From Salinivibrio sp. ES.052 (GTDB lineage: Bacteria; Pseudomonadota; Gammaproteobacteria; Enterobacterales; Vibrionaceae), in the NCBI RefSeq assembly GCF_900141775.1, contig NZ_FSRI01000001.1, forward strand, positions 1,892,251 to 1,956,250: 64,000 nt of DNA. Direction: 5' to 3'. Below the pieces are notes generated by a model that was not told the DNA's origin, did no database searches, and was given only the letters and a program-made list of their open reading frames with translations. The position numbers and the translations under genes were made by a program. This document shows positions 11,085 through 20,288 of the stretch, one piece after another. The first letter of the stretch is position 1; the number at the start of each line of letters is the position of its first letter.

Positions 11085-11426
11085 CTAGACACTAAACGAA
11101 GCACCGCAGCCACACGTGGTGGTGGCATTGGGGTTATCGATGAAAAAGCGTGACCCTTCTAATCCTTCGGTATAATCCACTTTTCCACCCATCAAATACT
11201 GCAGGCTCATAGGGTCAACCACCAACATGACACCGCTTTTCTCGATCTCCATATCGCCTTCATTGACGCTTTCATCAAAGGTAAAACCATATTGGAAGCC
11301 GCTACAGCCACCACCGGTGATGTAGACACGTAACTTCAGGTTTGGATTTTCTTCTTCCTGAATCAGCGTCTTTACCTTGGTTGCCGCGGCCTCGGAAAAC
11401 TCTAACGGCAAAGGTGCTTCGCTCAT
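11085..11426 (-). CDS. erpA: Iron-sulfur cluster insertion protein ErpA
   Basis: The 113-residue A-type carrier delivers Fe-S clusters to target enzymes such as those of isoprenoid synthesis and respiration. The three conserved cysteines are present in [11 protein letters not shown] and TTCGCGASF at the C-terminus. Length and the ending fit ErpA rather than IscA or NfuA, and the position beside hemL is conserved in Vibrio. Confidence 0.95.
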   Translation of the reverse strand: MSEAPLPLEFSEAAATKVKTLIQEEENPNLKLRVYITGGGCSGFQYGFTFDESVNEGDMEIEKSGVMLVVDPMSLQYLMGGKVDYTEGLEGSRFFIDNPNATTTCGCGASFSV

Positions 11427-11640
11427 TGTTACCTCACATGCTCTTTGTGCTAAGTATTGGATTATCTAATACCTGAGTAAAGTGTTCAAGTATTGCGCGC
11501 TTGATCGCAATTGTGATCAGTACGTATTAATTGCCAATCTTGTCTCATTGAAATCATACTCTACCTCGCCAGCGTTCCATATCTTTGGTTAAAATACGCC
11601 AGCGTAATATTCGGCGAAGCCTTACCTAACAGGATATGTC

Positions 11641-12936
11641 ATGACCAAATCAGCACAACTTTTTCAACAAGCTCGACGCACCATTCCCGGTGGCGTGAAT
11701 TCTCCCGTGCGTGCATTTGCCGGTGTCGGCGGCGACCCTGTCTTTATGGAACGTGCTGACGGCGCGTACATCTTCGATGCCGACGGTAAAGCCTATATTG
11801 ACTATGTGGGATCATGGGGCCCCATGATCCTCGGCCACAACCACGCCGCTATTCGTGAAGCGGTCATTGATGCCGCTCAGCGTGGTCTCAGCTTTGGCGC
11901 GCCAACCGAAAGCGAAACGACCCTGTCTGAATTGGTCGCTGAGCTTGTACCGTCAATGGAAATGGTTCGCATGGTGAATTCAGGAACCGAAGCAACCATG
12001 AGTGCCATTCGTCTCGCCAGAGGCTTCACCAAGCGAGATAAGTTCATCAAATTTGAAGGAAACTACCACGGCCATGGCGACTGCTTACTGGTAAAAGCAG
12101 GCTCTGGTGCACTCACCCTCGGCGAACCAAACTCGCCAGGGGTGCCAGCAGACTTTGCGAAACATACCTTAACCTGCACGTATAACGATCTCGACTCGGT
12201 CCGCCATACGTTTGAGACTTACCCAGATGAAGTGGCTTGTATCATTGTCGAGCCCGTTTCGGGCAATATGAACTGTGTGCCACCGCAACCCGGTTTCTTA
12301 CAAGGCCTACGCGAACTGTGTGACGAGTTTGGTGCTCTACTGATCTTTGATGAAGTCATGACAGGCTTCCGGGTTGCCCTAGGGGGAGCGCAAGCCTATT
12401 ACGGGGTGAAGCCAGATTTGACTACCTTAGGCAAGATTGTTGGTGGAGGGATGCCTGTCGGTGCGTTTGGTGGCCGTCGCGATGTCATGGAATACTTATC
12501 GCCAATGGGCCCTGTTTATCAGGCTGGTACGCTAGCGGGCAACCCCGTTGCGATGGCTGCTGGATTCGCTTGTTTAAGTGAATTACGCCAACCAGGCAAT
12601 CATGATTATCTCACCGATGTCACCAACCAATTAGCTGAAGGCTTCAAGGCCTTGGCAGACAAACATGGTATTGCCTTGGTCACCAACCAAGCAGGTGCCA
12701 TGTTTGGCTTCTTCTTTACAGATCAAGCGTCAGTAACGTGCTTTAAAGACGTGCAACAGTGCGATACCGACCGCTTTAAGCGTTTCTTCCACTTAATGCT
12801 TGAGCAAGGCGTTTATCTAGCACCGTCAGCGTTTGAGGCCAGCTTTACCTGCCTTGCTCACGGTCAAAAAGAAATTGATGCGACACTGGCGGCGGCAGAC
12901 AACGCATTCGCGACCCTTGCCGCAGATGCTGCCTAA
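11641..12936 (+). CDS. hemL: Glutamate-1-semialdehyde 2,1-aminomutase
   Basis: The 431-residue PLP enzyme converts glutamate-1-semialdehyde to 5-aminolevulinate, the second C5-pathway step to haem, sirohaem and B12. The start [13 protein letters not shown] is characteristic. The PLP aspartate is in [12 protein letters not shown], and the PLP lysine is in [15 protein letters not shown] near residue 265. It is preceded by an AGGA site eight bases before the ATG and ends at a strong terminator. Confidence 0.97.
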   Translation: MTKSAQLFQQARRTIPGGVNSPVRAFAGVGGDPVFMERADGAYIFDADGKAYIDYVGSWGPMILGHNHAAIREAVIDAAQRGLSFGAPTESETTLSELVAELVPSMEMVRMVNSGTEATMSAIRLARGFTKRDKFIKFEGNYHGHGDCLLVKAGSGALTLGEPNSPGVPADFAKHTLTCTYNDLDSVRHTFETYPDEVACIIVEPVSGNMNCVPPQPGFLQGLRELCDEFGALLIFDEVMTGFRVALGGAQAYYGVKPDLTTLGKIVGGGMPVGAFGGRRDVMEYLSPMGPVYQAGTLAGNPVAMAAGFACLSELRQPGNHDYLTDVTNQLAEGFKALADKHGIALVTNQAGAMFGFFFTDQASVTCFKDVQQCDTDRFKRFFHLMLEQGVYLAPSAFEASFTCLAHGQKEIDATLAAADNAFATLAADAA

Positions 12937-12991
12937 CTAACAGCGCCGAATACTCGGACACAGCAGTAACATCACGCTGTCCCTGAAACAC

Positions 12992-13024
12992 AAAGCCCCG
13001 CTAACCGTGCATGCGGGGCTTTTT
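12992..13024. terminator. Terminator between hemL and glsB
   Basis: A 10-bp stem (AAAGCCCCGC/GCGGGGCTTT) with an 11-base loop and T-tract serves these convergent genes. Confidence 0.9.
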
Positions 13025-13054
13025 ATTCGCCGGTATCAAGAGGGAACCCTAGGG

Positions 13055-13975
13055 TCAGAAAATAGAGCGCCCAATCCGAGCAGATAACAGTTCTAAAGCA
13101 GCGGTGCCTGCCAACGAGTTCCCTGATGGATCAAGCTCTGGGGACCAAACAGCAATCGACATTTCCCCCGGTACAATGGCAATGATGCCTCCTCCCACGC
13201 CAGACTTTCCTGGCATCCCGACGCGATAGGCAAACTCGCCAGCGCCATCATACAAACCACATGTGGCGAGAAGTGCATTCATCTGCTTGCTTTGCGTGGG
13301 GCTTAAGATTGGCGTGCTGTCAGACAATGGCGTCCCTTTATTCGCAAGATAGAAGAACCCCTTGGCTAAATCGACACAGCTCATCTCTAATGCACAATAA
13401 TGGAAGTAATTGGTCAATACGGGGACCACTTCATTATCAAAGTTGTCAAAAGCACGCATCAAGTAAGCAATCGCGGCATTGCGATCACTGTGCTGCATTT
13501 CAGAGTCGGCCACCTCCTTGTCATAACAGAGGTGTGGGTTCTCTGCCAAGCTTCGTACAAACTCTAGCATTCTCTGGCGTGGCGCTGACTGACGGGTATG
13601 CAGCATATCACTCACCACCAGCGCCCCCGCATTAATAAAAGGATTGCGTGGGATCCCCTGCTCCATTTCAAGCTGGATTAATGAGTTAAAGGCCTGGCCA
13701 GAAGGCTCTTTACCCACTCGCGTCCATATCTCTTCAGCCCGATAACTCTGCATGGCGAGCGTTAGGCTCAACACCTTAGAAATCGACTGAATGGAAAAAG
13801 CTTCATCCGCATCCCCCGCGGTTATCACCGACCCATCGTTGTAGCAGACCGCAATGCCCAATTTGTGATTGGGAACATCGGCCAAAGCAGGGATATAGCC
13901 AGCCACTTTTCCACGACCGATTAAGGGTCGAACATCGTCAAGGATTTGTGCTAACAACTGAGAGCTGGGTTTCAC
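13055..13975 (-). CDS. glsB: Glutaminase
   Basis: This serine-dependent beta-lactamase-like glutaminase hydrolyses glutamine to glutamate and ammonia. The catalytic S-x-x-K is in [12 protein letters not shown], and [14 protein letters not shown] and [11 protein letters not shown] are further active-site motifs. I place the start at the GTG of [12 protein letters not shown], which gives 306 residues, the usual family length, with an AAGGA site upstream. A longer ATG frame would run through the trmB terminator and into trmB. Confidence 0.93.
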   Translation of the reverse strand: MKPSSQLLAQILDDVRPLIGRGKVAGYIPALADVPNHKLGIAVCYNDGSVITAGDADEAFSIQSISKVLSLTLAMQSYRAEEIWTRVGKEPSGQAFNSLIQLEMEQGIPRNPFINAGALVVSDMLHTRQSAPRQRMLEFVRSLAENPHLCYDKEVADSEMQHSDRNAAIAYLMRAFDNFDNEVVPVLTNYFHYCALEMSCVDLAKGFFYLANKGTPLSDSTPILSPTQSKQMNALLATCGLYDGAGEFAYRVGMPGKSGVGGGIIAIVPGEMSIAVWSPELDPSGNSLAGTAALELLSARIGRSIF

Positions 13976-14005
13976 CGGCAGGATCCTTCTTACTGCATGG
14001 GACAA

Positions 14006-14030
14006 AAAAGCCAACCTCAGGTTGGCTTTT
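14006..14030 (-). terminator. Terminator of trmB
   Basis: An 11-bp perfect stem (AAAAGCCAACC/GGTTGGCTTTT) with a TCA loop lies between the trmB stop and the glsB GTG start, which argues against any longer glsB start. Confidence 0.88.
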
Positions 14031-14063
14031 AGAACTAAGGATAATTTGCGCCTTGATAACGCA

Positions 14064-14780
14064 TCAAGCAATACGCGTGTACTTAATATCCCACACGCCA
14101 TGGCCAAGGCGCTGTCCGCGCTGTTCGAACTTGGTCAGTGGGCGCTCTTCAGGACGAGGAACATAGTAGCCATCTTGCGCAATATTTTGATAGTGAGGCG
14201 CCGCCTCCATCACTTCAACCATGTGTTCGGCATAATTTTCCCAATCCGTCGCCATATGAAACACACCGCCGACGTTGAGCTTGTCTCGGACCATTTCAGC
14301 AAACGGTAGCTGCACAATACGGCGTTTATGGTGGCGCTTTTTATGCCACGGATCAGGGAAAAATAGCTGAACCGTGTCTAAGCCCGCTTTCGGCAACATT
14401 TGCTCAAACACCTCAACGGCATCGTGACACATTACACGTAAGTTAGTCACACCCGCATCACGTGCTGCCATCAAACATGCACCGACTCCGGGCGTGTGCA
14501 CCTCGATACCCACAAAGTTTTTCTCGGGGGCATTTTTTGCCATCTCGACCAGTGACGCGCCCATGCCGAAACCAATTTCCAACACCACGGGGTTATCATT
14601 ACCAAACACCTGCTGCCAATCAAGCACAGCCGTGTCAAAGTCAATGCCCATGGTAGGCCAGGATTCGTTCAACGCTTGCTCTTGCCCTTTGGTTAAACGG
14701 CCTTCGCGACGCACAAAGCTGCGTACTTTACGAATAACTTTGCCATCCTCGGTCAGTTCGGTTTTAGTGACTTCAGTCAT
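14064..14780 (-). CDS. trmB: tRNA (guanine-N7-)-methyltransferase
   Basis: The 238-residue SAM-dependent enzyme makes m7G46 in the variable loop of tRNAs. The SAM motif is [16 protein letters not shown] near residue 65, and the family signature is [15 protein letters not shown] near residue 145. It is transcribed divergently from mutY across about 200 bases. Confidence 0.96.
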   Translation of the reverse strand: MTEVTKTELTEDGKVIRKVRSFVRREGRLTKGQEQALNESWPTMGIDFDTAVLDWQQVFGNDNPVVLEIGFGMGASLVEMAKNAPEKNFVGIEVHTPGVGACLMAARDAGVTNLRVMCHDAVEVFEQMLPKAGLDTVQLFFPDPWHKKRHHKRRIVQLPFAEMVRDKLNVGGVFHMATDWENYAEHMVEVMEAAPHYQNIAQDGYYVPRPEERPLTKFEQRGQRLGHGVWDIKYTRIA

Positions 14781-14982
14781 GATTGGGTGCCTGTGATGCA
14801 GAATGAATGATAGCGATAAAAGTGGCCATCAATTGTTGGAAATCTAAACGGGACTGCGCATTATGCAAAGTTTTCACCATTGCGCAAGTTAGACGCGCTG
14901 ATCCTATTAGTGCGCCCTCTCGTTAGTGTACCCTGTGGCCTGCCTTTGTGCACGTGTGAGCAAAATCATAAGAGAGAGCACA

Positions 14983-16071
14983 GTGAGTCAATCTTTTTCC
15001 GACGCCATCTTAAATTGGTATGAACAATATGGCCGTAAAACCTTGCCTTGGCAGCAAAACAAAACGCCCTATAAGGTATGGCTGAGTGAGATCATGCTAC
15101 AGCAAACGCAAGTTAGCACAGTGATCCCTTACTTTGAACGCTTTATGGCGCGCTTTCCAACCGTCATTGATTTAGCCAATGCCGAGCAAGACGAAGTACT
15201 TCACCTATGGACAGGCCTAGGATATTACGCCCGAGCACGTAACCTTCACAAGGCCGCACAAGTGATTGCCAACGACCATGATGGGGAATTCCCTACCACG
15301 CTAGACGCGGTGATGGCCCTCCCCGGTGTAGGACGGTCGACAGCCGGTGCGGTACTATCTTTATCACTCAATCAGCCTCACCCTATTTTAGACGGCAACG
15401 TCAAACGCACCCTCGCACGTTGCTTTGCGGTTGAAGGCTGGCCGGGGAAAAAACCGGTAGAAAACACGTTATGGGAAATTGCTGAAACACTGACGCCCAC
15501 AACGAATACGGACAAATACAATCAGGCCATGATGGATATGGGCGCTATGGTGTGCACACGCAGTAAACCCAAGTGTGAGTTGTGCCCAATCGCTGAGCGA
15601 TGCGACGCGCGAGCACAAAGCCGCCAGCTCGATTTTCCTGGCAAGAAACCGAAAAAGACCTTACCCGTCAAACAAACCAGCTTTCTACTGATCCAATATC
15701 AAGATGAAATTTGGTTAGAACAACGCCCGCCTAGTGGCTTATGGGGCGGATTATGGTGTTTACCTGAAGCGAATGAGAACCAGGCAGAGGCGGACATTGC
15801 CGAGAAGCTTCAAGGAATGAAACCGGTACATACCGAAGTGTTAACCGCCTTCCGGCATACCTTTAGCCATTTCCACCTAGACATTGTGCCGATTAAAGTC
15901 GCTGTTGCTGAGCGACCACCATTCATCATGGAAGCCAACCAAGGGCTTTGGTATAACTTATCACAACCTGCAAAGGTAGGATTAGCGGCCCCAGTGAAAA
16001 AGCTGTTAACCTTGCTTGAACATGAGCGCCAACAATCTCTAACCGGCGATGACAAGGAGCCTAGATTATGA
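14983..16071 (+). CDS. mutY: Adenine DNA glycosylase MutY
   Basis: MutY removes adenine mispaired with 8-oxoguanine. The catalytic glutamate is in [10 protein letters not shown]. The helix-hairpin-helix and catalytic aspartate are in [11 protein letters not shown] and ILDGNVKR. The 4Fe-4S ligands follow the C-x6-C-x2-C-x5-C pattern in [17 protein letters not shown]. The C-terminal 130 residues are the NUDIX-like domain that recognises 8-oxoG. I chose the GTG of [10 protein letters not shown] (362 residues) over an earlier ATG because the family begins here; the ribosome site is weak in either case. The stop overlaps the yggX start by four bases. Confidence 0.95.
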   Translation: MSQSFSDAILNWYEQYGRKTLPWQQNKTPYKVWLSEIMLQQTQVSTVIPYFERFMARFPTVIDLANAEQDEVLHLWTGLGYYARARNLHKAAQVIANDHDGEFPTTLDAVMALPGVGRSTAGAVLSLSLNQPHPILDGNVKRTLARCFAVEGWPGKKPVENTLWEIAETLTPTTNTDKYNQAMMDMGAMVCTRSKPKCELCPIAERCDARAQSRQLDFPGKKPKKTLPVKQTSFLLIQYQDEIWLEQRPPSGLWGGLWCLPEANENQAEADIAEKLQGMKPVHTEVLTAFRHTFSHFHLDIVPIKVAVAERPPFIMEANQGLWYNLSQPAKVGLAAPVKKLLTLLEHERQQSLTGDDKEPRL

Positions 16072-16340
16072 GCCGTACCGTATTTTGCCAACGCCTTCAA
16101 AAAGAAGCTGATGGCCTTGATTTTCAACTCTACCCTGGTGAGCTGGGTAAGCGTATTTATGACAATATTTGCAAAGAAGCCTGGGCGGAATGGCAAAAGA
16201 AGCAAACCATGCTGATCAATGAAAAGAAGCTCAATATGATGGATCCTGAGCACCGTAAAGTCATTGAACAAGAAATGGTCAACTTTTTGTTTGAGGGAAA
16301 AGACGTGCAAATCGATGGATATGTACCGCCCGAAGCGTAA
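16068..16340 (+). CDS. yggX: Probable Fe(2+)-trafficking protein YggX
   Basis: This 90-residue protein helps protect Fe-S clusters from oxidative damage. It begins [18 protein letters not shown], with the conserved cysteine, and has the usual length. The ATGA overlap with mutY indicates translational coupling, the same pairing as in E. coli. Confidence 0.96.
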   Translation: MSRTVFCQRLQKEADGLDFQLYPGELGKRIYDNICKEAWAEWQKKQTMLINEKKLNMMDPEHRKVIEQEMVNFLFEGKDVQIDGYVPPEA

Positions 16341-16385
16341 ATTACGCGGTGTCGCCCACACCTAGGCGGCTTGACCACAGCAACG

Positions 16386-16424
16386 CACCCGCATTGTGTT
16401 AAGCTCAGTGCGGGTGTTTTTTAT
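16386..16424 (+). terminator. Terminator after mutY-yggX
   Basis: An 8-bp stem (CACCCGCA/TGCGGGTG) with a 15-base loop is followed by six T residues. It lies upstream of the mltC start, so mltC needs read-through or its own promoter. Confidence 0.8.
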
Positions 16425-16440
16425 CCAAATGCAATCAAAG

Positions 16441-17580
16441 ATGACACGAAAACTCTGTTTGTTAGTGTGCTGCTGTAGCGCATTGCTCGTCGGCTGTAGC
16501 CGAGAGAGCGTAGAAAAGTATGTGGGGGTGGACTACCAAACCACCAACCGCTTCGCTCAAAATCTGGCACCGATCCCTGGGCAGTTTGAAAAAGACATCG
16601 ACGCGCTAAACCAGCTTATCAGCCAATTTACGGGCAAAATAGAAGTACGCTGGGGCGAAGATCAAGTCTTTGTCTCTGGTAAACGCGATTACGTCAAATA
16701 CACCGATAACTACAAAAGTCGCGCGCGTATCGACTTTGAGCGCGGCGTGATCCAAGTAGAAACCGTGGCCACTGACGATCCGAAAGATCACCTCAGACAA
16801 GCCATTGTCACCACCCTATTAACCCCCCGAGATCCTGCCTCTGTGGATCTTTACTCTGCCGCCAAGGTCCCCCTGACAGGGCGCCCGTTTCTCGAAGGAC
16901 AAGTGGTTGATCACGAGGGTAAAGCTATCACCTGGGAATGGCGTGCTAACCGCTTTGCCAATTACCTGATTGACCAGCGTTTGAAAAAGAAAAAAGTACG
17001 CTTTCAAAACATGTATTTTGTCACTATCCCCATGGTAAACGATCATGCTGCCCAACGAAGCTACCAGTATGCCGATATTGTCCGCCGAGCCTCTGAGCGT
17101 TACGGTATCTCTGAAAAACTCATTTACGCCATCATTAAAACAGAGAGCAGCTTTAACCCGTATGCCGTCAGCTGGGCCAATGCGTATGGCTTGATGCAAG
17201 TGGTGCCGAAAACGGCCGGACGTGACGTATTTAAACTGGTCAAGAAACGTGGCGGGCAACCCTCTCCGAAATACCTTTTTGACCCAGAAAAAAATATCGA
17301 TACAGGCACCGCCTATTTTTACATATTGAAAAATCGCTATTTAAAGGCGGTGCGAGACCCACTCTCTCTGCACTACAGCATGATCTCTGCCTATAACGGT
17401 GGCACGGGGAATGTACTGCGCACGTTTGACCGAGATCGTCGCCGAGCCATGCAGGATTTAAATAAGCTAAGACCTAACCAGGTATTTTGGGCACTCACTC
17501 ATCGCCACCCCTCTTCGGAGTCGCGGCGCTATTTACAAAAGGTAACCCGTTATCAAAAAGAGTTCGTTAAACTGCCCTAG
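16441..17580 (+). CDS. mltC: Membrane-bound lytic murein transglycosylase C
   Basis: This outer-membrane lipoprotein cuts the glycan strands of peptidoglycan, leaving 1,6-anhydro ends. The chosen ATG gives 379 residues with a lipoprotein signal ending in the lipobox LVGC. An N-terminal MltC-specific domain is followed by an SLT domain with the catalytic glutamate in IKTESSFNPYAVSWANAYGL and the motif MISAYNGGTGNV. Earlier in-frame starts fall inside or right behind the yggX terminator and add a non-signal-like extension. No strong ribosome site is visible. Confidence 0.94.
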   Translation: MTRKLCLLVCCCSALLVGCSRESVEKYVGVDYQTTNRFAQNLAPIPGQFEKDIDALNQLISQFTGKIEVRWGEDQVFVSGKRDYVKYTDNYKSRARIDFERGVIQVETVATDDPKDHLRQAIVTTLLTPRDPASVDLYSAAKVPLTGRPFLEGQVVDHEGKAITWEWRANRFANYLIDQRLKKKKVRFQNMYFVTIPMVNDHAAQRSYQYADIVRRASERYGISEKLIYAIIKTESSFNPYAVSWANAYGLMQVVPKTAGRDVFKLVKKRGGQPSPKYLFDPEKNIDTGTAYFYILKNRYLKAVRDPLSLHYSMISAYNGGTGNVLRTFDRDRRRAMQDLNKLRPNQVFWALTHRHPSSESRRYLQKVTRYQKEFVKLP

Positions 17581-17678
17581 TGAACCGCGTTTGTTATCGG
17601 TTTTTTGCGTGTTTTTATCGCACTTCGCTGCCTTTTTATCCAAACAATGCGATATCCAGACTTTTTTCAAAAAAACAG

Positions 17679-17707
17679 TTGACGGTGAGACCGAAAATCC
17701 GTTTAAT
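17679..17707 (+). promoter_or_regulatory. Sigma-70 promoter of the tRNA cluster
   Basis: TTGACG and TTTAAT are separated by exactly 17 bases and followed by the GC-rich discriminator AGCGCCCC, the pattern of stringently controlled stable-RNA promoters. Confidence 0.8.
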
Positions 17708-17719
17708 AGCGCCCCGTTA

Positions 17720-17795
17720 GCCCGGATAGCTCAGTCGGTAGAGCAGGGGATTGAAAATCCCCGTGTCGGTGGTTCGATTCCGCCTCCGGGCACCA
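17720..17795 (+). tRNA. tRNA-Phe (GAA)
   Basis: The 76-base cloverleaf has acceptor GCCCGGA/TCCGGGC, anticodon GAA in GGGGATTGAAAATCCCC, T-arm GGTGG-TTCGATT-CCGCC and an encoded CCA. It is identical to the tRNA-Phe at 30494-30569. Confidence 0.98.
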
Positions 17796-17840
17796 TATAA
17801 TGAAATAATGGTGTGACACACAGTATTTCGCGATTTGTGT

Positions 17841-17916
<76 letters not shown>

Positions 17917-17918
17917 TT

Positions 17919-17994
17919 GCCTCGATAGCTCAGTTGGTAGAGCAGGGGATTGAAAATCCCCGTGTCGGTGGTTCGATTCCGCCTCGAGGCACCA
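17919..17994 (+). tRNA. tRNA-Phe (GAA), variant acceptor stem
   Basis: The body matches the other tRNA-Phe genes apart from one D-loop base, but the acceptor stem is GCCTCGA/TCGAGGC instead of GCCCGGA/TCCGGGC. The changes on the two sides compensate each other, so the stem is fully paired and the gene is probably functional. Confidence 0.97.
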
Positions 17995-17998
17995 TTAT

Positions 17999-18074
17999 TC
18001 CCCCATAGTTCAGTTGGTAGAACGGCGGACTGTTAATCCGTATGTCACTGGTTCGAGTCCAGTTGGGGGAGCCA
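17999..18074 (+). tRNA. tRNA-Asn (GTT)
   Basis: The 76-base cloverleaf has acceptor TCCCCCA/TGGGGGA, anticodon GTT in CGGACTGTTAATCCG, T-arm ACTGG-TTCGAGT-CCAGT and an encoded CCA. Confidence 0.98.
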
Positions 18075-18081
18075 CATAAAG

Positions 18082-18114
18082 AAAACGCTAGCCGAAAGGT
18101 TGGCGTTTTTTTTT
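18082..18114 (+). terminator. Terminator of the tRNA cluster, first copy
   Basis: The hairpin AACGCTAGCC-GAAA-GGTTGGCGTT is followed by nine T residues. Confidence 0.9.
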
Positions 18115-18131
18115 GTTTGGCTATCGCCAAA

Positions 18132-18178
18132 TATGTCACTGGGCTAGGCGCCCCCGTTGAGTCCAGTTGGGGGAGCCA
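18132..18178 (+). pseudogene. tRNA-Asn 3'-half remnant with enlarged T-loop
   Basis: This piece repeats the tRNA-Asn sequence from the variable loop (TATGTCACTGG) to CCA, but the three bases TTC of the T-loop are replaced by 16 bases (GCTAGGCGCCCCCGTT). The 5' half of the tRNA is absent, so no functional tRNA can be made. From GAGTCC onward, 58 bases including the terminator are identical to the true gene's 3' end, 104 bases upstream. Confidence 0.85.
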
Positions 18179-18185
18179 CATAAAG

Positions 18186-18216
18186 AAAACGCTAGCCGAA
18201 AGGTTGGCGTTTTTTT
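18186..18216 (+). terminator. Terminator, second copy behind the tRNA-Asn remnant
   Basis: The hairpin is identical to the one after the functional tRNA-Asn and is followed by seven T residues. Confidence 0.88.
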
Positions 18217-18272
18217 GTTCTAACCAAATAGCCCCTTACAAGCGATCCTCGTGATTCAGTTCTATCACTCCG

Positions 18273-19961
18273 TTACCGACCCCTTCTCAATTTAAAAACC
18301 ACGTCTACCCGTCTCCCCTCATCACTATAGGTCACCTTGTCACAGATTGAGCGCACCAAGGTTATCCCACGTCCAGACAAACTATCCGCATCATGGTTTT
18401 TTTTATGTAACTGATGCTCAAAATCAAAGCCGTTACCGCTATGGGTTAACCCCATCATGAAATAGTTTTCTGCGGGTTGATAGGCCAACTCGAGCAATAT
18501 GTAATGCTCATCACTCAACGCTGAGAGTCTTTCTTGACGCTGAATAAAATAATGAAACAGACCATCCACATCGTTTTTTTCTACCGCCTGCATACCTAAA
18601 ATGCCGTAGTCTAATGCATTGGTGATAAGTTCAGAGGCAACAGTGCAAATGAGATCTAAATCCGTGCTCTCACCAACAATACCTTTGACACGTCCACGCA
18701 AGTCCGTGATTAGATCGGCCTCTTTTAATAAATGCGTATCAAACGTGATCTGCGCGGTGGAGGGTACAATCGAGTATGGCTGTAAGACGTCTTCCTCATC
18801 CTGACGTTGAGGACACTCGATGGGAAAGGCCAGTTCGAGCATAGACACATCGTCCGTCACCCCAGCTTCCCCCGCAAAAGCAGTCAGCGTACGCTGAGTT
18901 TGCGCGATCAGGCTTCCTTGGCAGCCACTCAAGGTACGAATAAGCCCGACTTCCCCCAACTGCTTGCCTGTATGATTACGCGCTTCTATCACCCCATCAG
19001 TGGCAAAGAATAAGCGTTGACCCGGCTTTAATTGCAACCGAGTGATGGTAGCATCAAATTGACCTCGTCCTTGCGCGCCTAGAGCCATATGACGCCCCTG
19101 ATAAGCGGTAAGCACCTGTCCGTACTGGTCCAAACAATATGCATCCGGCAATCCGCCACTCCAAAAGTTAACGCTTAAGCCGTCAGGCATCACTTCAAGC
19201 AAGACACTCGCAAGCAGCGTACCGACCGGCATAAAGCTACGAATATGCTCATTTATTTCAATGGCGATATCACCGACAGGTAAACCACGACGAGCCGTTG
19301 CAATAAAGGTTTTCACAGCAGGAATCGTGCTTATCGCCGCAGGGAGACCATGCCCCGTCGCATCCGCAATCATGATATACAGCCCCCCTAGTGGACGATG
19401 TAGGACCATGGTTACATCGCCATTAAAGAGACTGAATGCCCCCGAGAAGGCGTTAATACCAGGGACACCATCAACATTAAAAGACATCAAGCGCTCAAAG
19501 ATCTGACTGGCCATCGCGTGTTCGTATACCGTTGTTTCCTGGAACTGCTTGAGTTGGTCTCGTTGATGACTCACTTCTCGAAATAAACGAATATGGCGAA
19601 AATGGGTGCGAATTTTGGCGATAAGTGCTGCGATATCGACTGGTTTATTGAGAAAATCGTCACCGAACTCAAGGCACTTGGTAAGGGTATTCTGCTCATC
19701 AACTCCAGTGAGAAAAACAATCGGTAGAAGCGTTTGTGGGTGCCGCCCTCGTATCTCAGCGGCCATCTCAAAACCATTTATTTTAGGCATATTGACGTCA
19801 GAGATAATTAAATCAGGAAACATCCCTGGATCTACTTTTTCTAACATACTCAATGCTTCACACCCATCCATTGCCAGGATAATATTGTCCGCTTCGTCCT
19901 TTAACGCTGCGGCGATGTAGTGCAACAAAGCTGGCTCGTCATCGACCACTAACACGTTCAT
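18273..19961 (-). CDS. Receiver-PP2C phosphatase-HATPase partner-switch regulator (HsbR/CrsR-like)
   Basis: The 562-residue protein joins three modules. The N-terminal response-regulator receiver has its phospho-acceptor aspartate in LIISDVNMPKINGFEM. A SpoIIE/PP2C-type phosphatase (about residues 165-375) has metal-binding motifs DATGHGLPAAI and FFATDGVIEAR. A C-terminal RsbW-like HATPase domain has the N-box ASELITNALDYG and the later motifs GNGFDFE and GRGITLV. Proteins of this type dephosphorylate or phosphorylate a STAS antagonist and thereby release or hold an anti-sigma-like partner. A STAS gene lies 18 bases upstream in the same direction. Output target is unknown. Confidence 0.88.
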   Translation of the reverse strand: MNVLVVDDEPALLHYIAAALKDEADNIILAMDGCEALSMLEKVDPGMFPDLIISDVNMPKINGFEMAAEIRGRHPQTLLPIVFLTGVDEQNTLTKCLEFGDDFLNKPVDIAALIAKIRTHFRHIRLFREVSHQRDQLKQFQETTVYEHAMASQIFERLMSFNVDGVPGINAFSGAFSLFNGDVTMVLHRPLGGLYIMIADATGHGLPAAISTIPAVKTFIATARRGLPVGDIAIEINEHIRSFMPVGTLLASVLLEVMPDGLSVNFWSGGLPDAYCLDQYGQVLTAYQGRHMALGAQGRGQFDATITRLQLKPGQRLFFATDGVIEARNHTGKQLGEVGLIRTLSGCQGSLIAQTQRTLTAFAGEAGVTDDVSMLELAFPIECPQRQDEEDVLQPYSIVPSTAQITFDTHLLKEADLITDLRGRVKGIVGESTDLDLICTVASELITNALDYGILGMQAVEKNDVDGLFHYFIQRQERLSALSDEHYILLELAYQPAENYFMMGLTHSGNGFDFEHQLHKKNHDADSLSGRGITLVRSICDKVTYSDEGRRVDVVFKLRRGR

Positions 19962-19979
19962 AAGCGCTCACCCATATGT

Positions 19980-20279
19980 TCACTCAATACGAAACTTTTT
20001 TTCAAATTTAGCGATAAAGAGAACATGCTTGATCGCATCTGGACAATTAATAAGCCTTATTTCCCCATCGGATTTTTTTAAGTAATCTTGCATATTAAGA
20101 AGAATACCAAGCCCTGCGCTATCCATATAAGTTGCTTCACGTAAATCAACCACTATGTCTTCATTATTAAGATCGACATAAGCCTCTCGCATTTCCTGAA
20201 CTAAAGCGAAGTTAAACTCCCCTTTAATTTTCAAAACGGCCTGCTTTCCTCCAGGCGTCATTTCACGTTTAATCCTCAT
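19980..20279 (-). CDS. STAS-domain anti-sigma factor antagonist
   Basis: The 99-residue single-domain STAS protein carries the serine phosphorylation motif in ATYMDSAGLGILLNMQ. It is the natural substrate candidate for the adjacent phosphatase/kinase protein. It begins 9 bases after the chemoreceptor gene and is therefore probably made from the chemotaxis operon transcript. Confidence 0.88.
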   Translation of the reverse strand: MRIKREMTPGGKQAVLKIKGEFNFALVQEMREAYVDLNNEDIVVDLREATYMDSAGLGILLNMQDYLKKSDGEIRLINCPDAIKHVLFIAKFEKKFRIE

Positions 20280-20288
20280 ACATAATCC

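Noticed and set aside
13976..14107. N-terminal extension of glutaminase to an upstream start
   Set aside because: It would pass through the trmB terminator and into the trmB coding region; the GTG start gives the family's normal length.
17930..18181. Minus-strand ORF over the tRNA genes and remnant
   Set aside because: It is a chance open frame across tRNA-Phe, tRNA-Asn and their repeats; a similar frame over the 30.5 kb tRNA has a near-identical peptide only because the tRNA sequence is shared.
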